64,000 nt of DNA, taken from Blautia hominis (GTDB lineage: Bacteria; Bacillota; Clostridia; Lachnospirales; Lachnospiraceae). The DNA lies in the NCBI GenBank assembly GCA_002270465.1, contig NQOF01000003.1, positions 372,001 to 436,000 on the forward strand, given 5' to 3'. The position numbers and the translations under genes were made by a program. Each line of letters opens with the position of its first letter. Position 1 is the first letter of the stretch. Positions 60,501 through 64,000 of this stretch are shown in pieces. Below the pieces are notes generated by a model. That model was not told the origin of the DNA and did not search any database. It saw only the letters and a program-made list of their open reading frames with translations.

Positions 60501-61604
60501 GACATAGATCTGGCCGCAGAAAAAATCCGTCTGGCTATAGAGGATTTAAATGGAGGAGTACAGACAGAAGCGGATATGACCAGCCTCAATCTGGCAATCC
60601 TTATGGCAGAGAAGATGGAGGCACAGCAGGCTGAGAATAACTGCTACACAGCTGATAGCTGGAAGATGGCAGCAGAAGCCCTTGCAGAAGCGAGAACTGT
60701 GAAAGAAAACCCAGAGGCGTCCCAGAATGCAGTAGATGAGGTTTTCCTGAAACTGCTGACCGCTTGTAATCTGCTGGAGGACGGAGTACAGAAGACAGGA
60801 CTTAAAGCCGCAATGGAGGGCGCAGATACCATTCTGGGTGATGAAGTGGTTTTGGAACAATATACCAGTGACAGCGTAGAAGCAGTGAGGGCTGCCCTTA
60901 AAAAAGCGCAGCAGGTATACGGCAGCGAAGCTGCTGATCAAGAAACTGTTAATCAGGCGGCAAGGGAGCTGATGGATGCAGTGACAAGACTGCTGGCCAG
61001 GGAAGAGGCCACCAGGCTTGATATTCTGATTCAGAAGGCAGAGGGATTATTGGAGAGAGAGGAGCAGTATACCCCTTCCAGTATCCTGAAACTGAAAGAG
61101 GCGCTGGAAGCTGCAAAAGCAGCGTCAGGCAGCAGTCAGGCAGATGAGGGCGGGCTTTGGCAGGCTTATGAGCTGCTGGCAGAGGCCATGACTTCACTTG
61201 TGAGGAAAGCAGACAAGGCAGAGCTGAAAAATGCTCTGGATAAAGCAGAAGAAATCCTGTCTGAAGCGGAAAAATATCTGGAAAGCAGTATAGCAGGGCT
61301 TCAGAGATTGACAGATGAAACCAAAGTGGTTTATGATGATGCTGAAGCAGATAAAGAACGTGTTGGGAATGCATTAAAAAGACTGATAGATGAAATCCTA
61401 AAAGCCCGCCTTATGGGTGATGTTGATCTAAATGGTGCAGTGGATACAGAAGATACTGCAGCGGTATTGAAATACAATGCGGAGCTTGCAGAATTTACGG
61501 ATGAACAGCAGCAGGCAGCAGATGTAGACAGAAACGGGATAGCAGACAGCAGTGATGCGGCTGTGATCCTACAGTTTGCCGCAGAAAAAATCAAATCATT
61601 TTAA
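57537..61604 (+). CDS. Secreted GH30 endo-beta-1,6-galactanase-like enzyme with dockerin
   Basis: 1355 residues from the ATG at 57537 (CAGGAG upstream). Order: signal peptide (1-32); GH30 barrel plus beta domain (about 35-560); a beta-sandwich module (570-705); Ig-like segment (720-780); malectin-like module (785-940); helical repeats (943-1292); dockerin (1293-1355). GWGTSLCWWGNTIG, NVVRYNVGGGD and FSNSPPYYMTKSG match the GH30 galactanase pattern. The acid/base Glu is in PLNEPD and the nucleophile in WMSEVTKGGG. Dockerin loops are DVDLNGAVDTED and DVDRNGIADSSD. Its helical tail and dockerin are close copies of those of the preceding enzyme. Confidence 0.87.
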   Translation: MKKRRYRKTVAGISAFVMGAAAVIPSAVPVMADREADMRGNITVDPDIHYQTLEGWGTSLCWWGNTIGSWGDADWNGDGRPDREEIAELAFSPEYLNLNVVRYNVGGGDKEDSSIKRCEGLVPGWTEDMTGTADGTAPFQAEEFYAKSTEEMKDAGQLWMLEQANAYRKAYAEETGQENDVINKVFSNSPPYYMTKSGTSTGGTGWDPNNLKDDCYDDFAMYLARATEWVDKNLESKYGAGVSYVEPLNEPDTSYWYEGSTKQEGCIFNTGELQSKAYREMQYALNADEFQGSLDDVRITGTDETSLWNAINSFNRLDDDVKSNLETISAHTYSGSDSERRELRSIARKYDKGLWMSEVTKGGGSHYDGCHESMEAGNTRSQSEGIMADLKELQSSAWIAWLVADSEYECLQTNSNWGLLHAVFEKDGQPVPDYHTNLVDGNGSRLDWVPGEGYWAVTKQFYTMMQYSKYLKAGYTMIEIDDSNMCAAISPQGDELVIVAQNFGDDRNDTVDLGAFPGAEEAELYRTSDSESCELAEVQDVTDGVLDVTLPWNSVSTYVIKAADGSSICNPENYAEIVEADVEMPGESWVSDIDKFSYEDSWGESSEDFGGGKYSTAENASATLTFEGTQALIYGSKAPEGAVVNISVDGGDAEQVSLAADNKDGGSLLYNTGELSQGSHTVTITKAEGQGDRLLELNYAKVVRGTLDERIEKIEESGDLYTVSGITPALPTKVYALTNMGNRIEKDVVWDLEGIDFTENTTLKGSVEGASVKAAANVKIVPENVQYFIDCNSPDSPEYYRVDGYADLLNETADRKYTDGSWGRMEDYGAYDGDINDNYDTGWYAGQGQAISYTVPLEKSTYRLNLGFKEWWNQDRPMKVSLNTGGETIELGKTNTWNSGNPWNEETYEFTCDRAGNATITIAADGGPDPVLSYIRIQNILELQALKDAVNQAEEIDRDPYQNEKLAVLDEAAAAGRSLLFRADAAQNDIDLAAEKIRLAIEDLNGGVQTEADMTSLNLAILMAEKMEAQQAENNCYTADSWKMAAEALAEARTVKENPEASQNAVDEVFLKLLTACNLLEDGVQKTGLKAAMEGADTILGDEVVLEQYTSDSVEAVRAALKKAQQVYGSEAADQETVNQAARELMDAVTRLLAREEATRLDILIQKAEGLLEREEQYTPSSILKLKEALEAAKAASGSSQADEGGLWQAYELLAEAMTSLVRKADKAELKNALDKAEEILSEAEKYLESSIAGLQRLTDETKVVYDDAEADKERVGNALKRLIDEILKARLMGDVDLNGAVDTEDTAAVLKYNAELAEFTDEQQQAADVDRNGIADSSDAAVILQFAAEKIKSF

Positions 61605-61657
61605 CCTGAAGCGAAGCGGATTGCAAATACCCGCTTTGTCTCAAAGGAAAGGATGGA

Positions 61658-61699
61658 AAATCCGGGCATGTTGTGTTCAGCAGATATGTCCGGATTTTT
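61658..61699 (+). terminator. Intrinsic terminator after the GH30 gene
   Basis: AAATCCGGGCAT (61658-61669) pairs with ATGTCCGGATTT (61686-61697), 12 positions with one G-U, followed by a T-tract. It separates the enzyme genes from the two-component system. Confidence 0.8.
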
Positions 61700-61782
61700 G
61701 TATACTGAACGGAGTCAGGGGCAGGGAATGGAGCCAGAGCCGGAAACTGCCGTAGAGAAAAGAAAGAGATGGGGGAACGGTT

Positions 61783-63303
61783 ATGGAAAGTGTGTGCAGG
61801 ATTATGATAATAGACGATGAGTTCATCATGCGCCAGGGAATCCGCTTTATGATGAGGTGGGAGGAGGAAGGGTATGTGATCGCAGGAGAGGCATCCAATG
61901 GGAAGGAGGCCCTTGACCTGATTCCTGCGTTAAAGCCCCATATTATCCTGTGTGACATAGCTATGCCCGTAATGAACGGTCTCGATTTTATTAAAATAGT
62001 AAACAGGGAGTATCCGGATATCAAACTTGTTGTGCTGAGCAGTTATGACAATTTTGAATATGTGAGGGAAGCGCTTGTAAACGGTGCCGTGGACTATGTG
62101 CTGAAGCCAACGCTTAATCCGGAGGAGCTGCTGAAGATCGTGAGCAGGGCAGCGAAAAAGGTTCCTGATCTGGAATTGAAACGGAAAGCCGCATCCAGCG
62201 CTGACGACATACTTGAAACTTATCTGACCCAGGAAAATGGCGTACATGCGGAGGCATTTCAGGGACTATTTCCCCATAGCTGTTACAGGCTGTTTCTGCT
62301 TCCACTCTGTTATAGGGATGGTAACGGTATTGATATGTCACCGGTCCTTTATGAGAAAGTAGAATCATTTTTGAAAGGAATTACATACTGCAGCTATTTA
62401 AAATTCCTGCGCGGCCAGGAAACTCTGTGCGTGGTGCTGAATTACAGCGTAAAAGATGATGAGAAGCTTATCCATGCCCTGGAGGTCTTCATGGGACAGC
62501 TTGGATTGATTTCAGAACGCGTTTTGGGGGTTCTGGGAGTCCGCCATATGCGGATGGAGGAACTGAAAAGGGAATATCAGGAGTCCGAAGTTGTGGAGAA
62601 GGAGATTTTCTATAACAGAGGAATGCATCTTTATAAAAAGGAAACAGGGGCAGCAGGCAAAATGCCTTGGGAGAAATTTGATTTCAGGAAGTTCACATCT
62701 TTTATAGCTGTATGCAAATATCACGAGGCCATAGAATTGTACCGCTCTTATATTTATGGAGCAGTAAATAACCAGATGCAGGAGTTTAAGCTTAAAAACC
62801 AGACAAAGAATCTTCTGTATAATCTTATTGGGAGCTGTGAAGAGCATATCCGTGAACTGGAAGAGATCAGACGAGAGTATTTTGTGAAAATAGAGCAGGT
62901 CATGTATTGCGATGATTTCCTGGCAGTTTTTGATGAAATGCTGTACAAGCTGGAGGAAGTGATGGTGAATACAGAAGACGATCAGAATGTCTATCTGGGA
63001 AAAATTTTGGACTATATACAGGAGCACTATGCGGAAGAGCTTAATCTGCAGAGTCTTGCAGAGGAGTTTAATTTCAGCTATTCCTATCTGTCTGCGTATT
63101 TTAACCAGCACATATCTGAGGGGTTCAGCGGATATCTCAACCATATCCGTATCCAAAAAGCCTGTGAATTCCTGGAGCGATCCAATCTTTCTATTGCACA
63201 GATAGGTTCGGCTGTGGGATATGCGGACCAAAGCTATTTCTGCCGGGTGTTCAAGAAAGCTACTGGGAGTACGCCAAGTATGTACAGACGTGGGATCCGG
63301 TGA
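61783..63303 (+). CDS. Response regulator with AraC-type DNA-binding domain, YesN-like
   Basis: 506 residues. The receiver domain (residues 1-120) has the acidic pair Asp11-Asp12, phosphoacceptor Asp58 in ILCDIAMPVMNG, and the conserved Lys in DYVLKPTL. A long middle region links to a C-terminal AraC double HTH (residues about 405-506, YIQEHYAEELNLQSLAEEFNFSYSYLSAYF and IAQIGSAVGYADQSYFCRVFKKATGSTPS). This is the YesN class, which usually controls neighbouring carbohydrate ABC transporters and glycosidases. It is adjacent to its sensor, whose ATG shares one base with its stop codon. Confidence 0.93.
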   Translation: MESVCRIMIIDDEFIMRQGIRFMMRWEEEGYVIAGEASNGKEALDLIPALKPHIILCDIAMPVMNGLDFIKIVNREYPDIKLVVLSSYDNFEYVREALVNGAVDYVLKPTLNPEELLKIVSRAAKKVPDLELKRKAASSADDILETYLTQENGVHAEAFQGLFPHSCYRLFLLPLCYRDGNGIDMSPVLYEKVESFLKGITYCSYLKFLRGQETLCVVLNYSVKDDEKLIHALEVFMGQLGLISERVLGVLGVRHMRMEELKREYQESEVVEKEIFYNRGMHLYKKETGAAGKMPWEKFDFRKFTSFIAVCKYHEAIELYRSYIYGAVNNQMQEFKLKNQTKNLLYNLIGSCEEHIRELEEIRREYFVKIEQVMYCDDFLAVFDEMLYKLEEVMVNTEDDQNVYLGKILDYIQEHYAEELNLQSLAEEFNFSYSYLSAYFNQHISEGFSGYLNHIRIQKACEFLERSNLSIAQIGSAVGYADQSYFCRVFKKATGSTPSMYRRGIR

Positions 63304-64000
63304 TGCGTATGAAGAAAAAAATATATCTCAACAGTATGGTGACAAAGATTTTGGCAGTCGTCACCTTTGGACTCCTATGCGGCATCTTAATGGTCACTGT
63401 GATCATAATCAGCATATCCAAAAGTGTTTTTGTGGATACCTACGGGGAGTCCCAGAAAAAGGTGTTTTTCAGGATTGAGAATGAACTGAATTCGTATCAC
63501 GAGGACCTGATGAAGCTGTTCAATCAGGTCAATTCAAGCTGGAATCTGAAGCTGTATCTGCAGCAGGAGAACTCCAATCCCCAGCAGGCATTTAAGATTG
63601 CATACAGTGCGGATCAGGATATGAAGAAAGCGATTCCGTCCAGCATGGATGATATTAGTGTTATGGCGGTGAGTAAGAGCGGGGGCAGTTATCTGGACCG
63701 GGAGGAGCGGATCATAACGCCTGTGAATGAGATCATGGAGTCAGAGGAGGCAAAATACGCCATGGAAAACCCGGAAACTGCCCACTATGTGCTCAAAGAC
63801 AGCGGATATACATCTACAACCAGAGATGTCCCTGTGCTTATGGCAGTCAAAGCCCTGAGGTCTCCCGGAAGCGTAACACCTTATGGGGTGGCTTACGTGA
63901 CGCTGAAAGAAAAAGATTTTAAGGAGTATTACGATTATTTTACGTCTGATTACGCCGAATTCTATTTGGCAGATGAGGCAGGTATTGTCATCTCTTCCTC
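63303..64000 (+). CDS. Sensor histidine kinase, YesM-like (3' truncated by window end)
   Basis: The frame starts with ATG at 63303, overlapping the regulator's stop codon by one base, and stays open to the end of the window (about 232 residues seen). A second ATG lies at 63309. A transmembrane helix (ILAVVTFGLLCGILMVTVIIISI, about residues 17-39) precedes a large extracytoplasmic region with a PAS/Cache-like pattern (ISVMAVSKSGGSYL, VAYVTLKEKDFKEYYDYF). The second membrane helix, HAMP and kinase domains would lie beyond 64000. The pairing and order identify it as the partner of the YesN-like regulator, probably sensing an extracellular glycan fragment. Confidence 0.85.
   Translation, partial: MRMKKKIYLNSMVTKILAVVTFGLLCGILMVTVIIISISKSVFVDTYGESQKKVFFRIENELNSYHEDLMKLFNQVNSSWNLKLYLQQENSNPQQAFKIAYSADQDMKKAIPSSMDDISVMAVSKSGGSYLDREERIITPVNEIMESEEAKYAMENPETAHYVLKDSGYTSTTRDVPVLMAVKALRSPGSVTPYGVAYVTLKEKDFKEYYDYFTSDYAEFYLADEAGIVISS

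Overview
The window reads as chromosomal DNA of an anaerobic, Gram-positive gut Clostridium-type bacterium, most likely Lachnospiraceae. This is inferred from a glycyl radical enzyme with its radical-SAM activase, an oxygen-independent sulfatase maturase, lipoprotein-type sugar-binding proteins, a KTGD-type wall-anchor tail, a YesMN-like two-component pair and strong AGGAGG ribosome sites. The species cannot be named from sequence alone. I saw no rRNA, tRNA, CRISPR array or intact transposase. Nearly everything is glycan acquisition and sugar catabolism, in four blocks.

(1) 1-2.7 kb: the tail of a disrupted gene, an MBL-fold hydrolase, and a MarR regulator plus NmrA-type oxidoreductase unit whose operator sits inside a near-consensus promoter.

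(2) 2.8-39.6 kb: a DeoR regulator faces a very long co-directional locus: two cytoplasmic sulfatases, an acetyltransferase, a MalEFG-type ABC importer, three GH38 alpha-mannosidases, a GH2 beta-mannosidase-like enzyme, two unlike GH36 enzymes, a GH13_18 phosphorylase-like enzyme, four sugar or sugar-acid kinases/isomerases, two aldolases, a racemase-like protein, a glycyl radical enzyme with activase, a MATE exporter and a sulfatase maturase. No glycosidase or sulfatase here has a signal peptide. The logic is therefore uptake of a decorated, sulfated, mannose-containing oligosaccharide followed by intracellular dismantling. The glycyl radical enzyme has no obvious assigned substrate.

(3) 39.8-50.2 kb: a divergent regulon of two Gfo/Idh/MocA oxidoreductases, two TIM-barrel sugar isomerases/dehydratases and an RbsABC-type importer. 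Two symmetric promoters each carry a TTTGCGCAAA palindrome just downstream of the predicted start point. A third, partial copy lies in front of the regulator gene. That regulator is unusual: a LacI protein with an extra C-terminal domain homologous to the locus's own transport binding protein.

(4) 50.2-64 kb: after a MITE-like element and two small orphan genes come a lone sugar-binding lipoprotein, a short wall-anchored cohesin-like protein, and two very large secreted enzymes ending in dockerins: a GH43 exo-beta-1,3-galactanase-like protein and a GH30 endo-beta-1,6-galactanase-like protein. A YesN/YesM two-component system follows, its kinase cut by the window end. Together they look like a miniature, single-cohesin cell-surface complex for type II arabinogalactan. 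This block and the LacI-binding-protein fusion are the strongest candidates for something not previously described.
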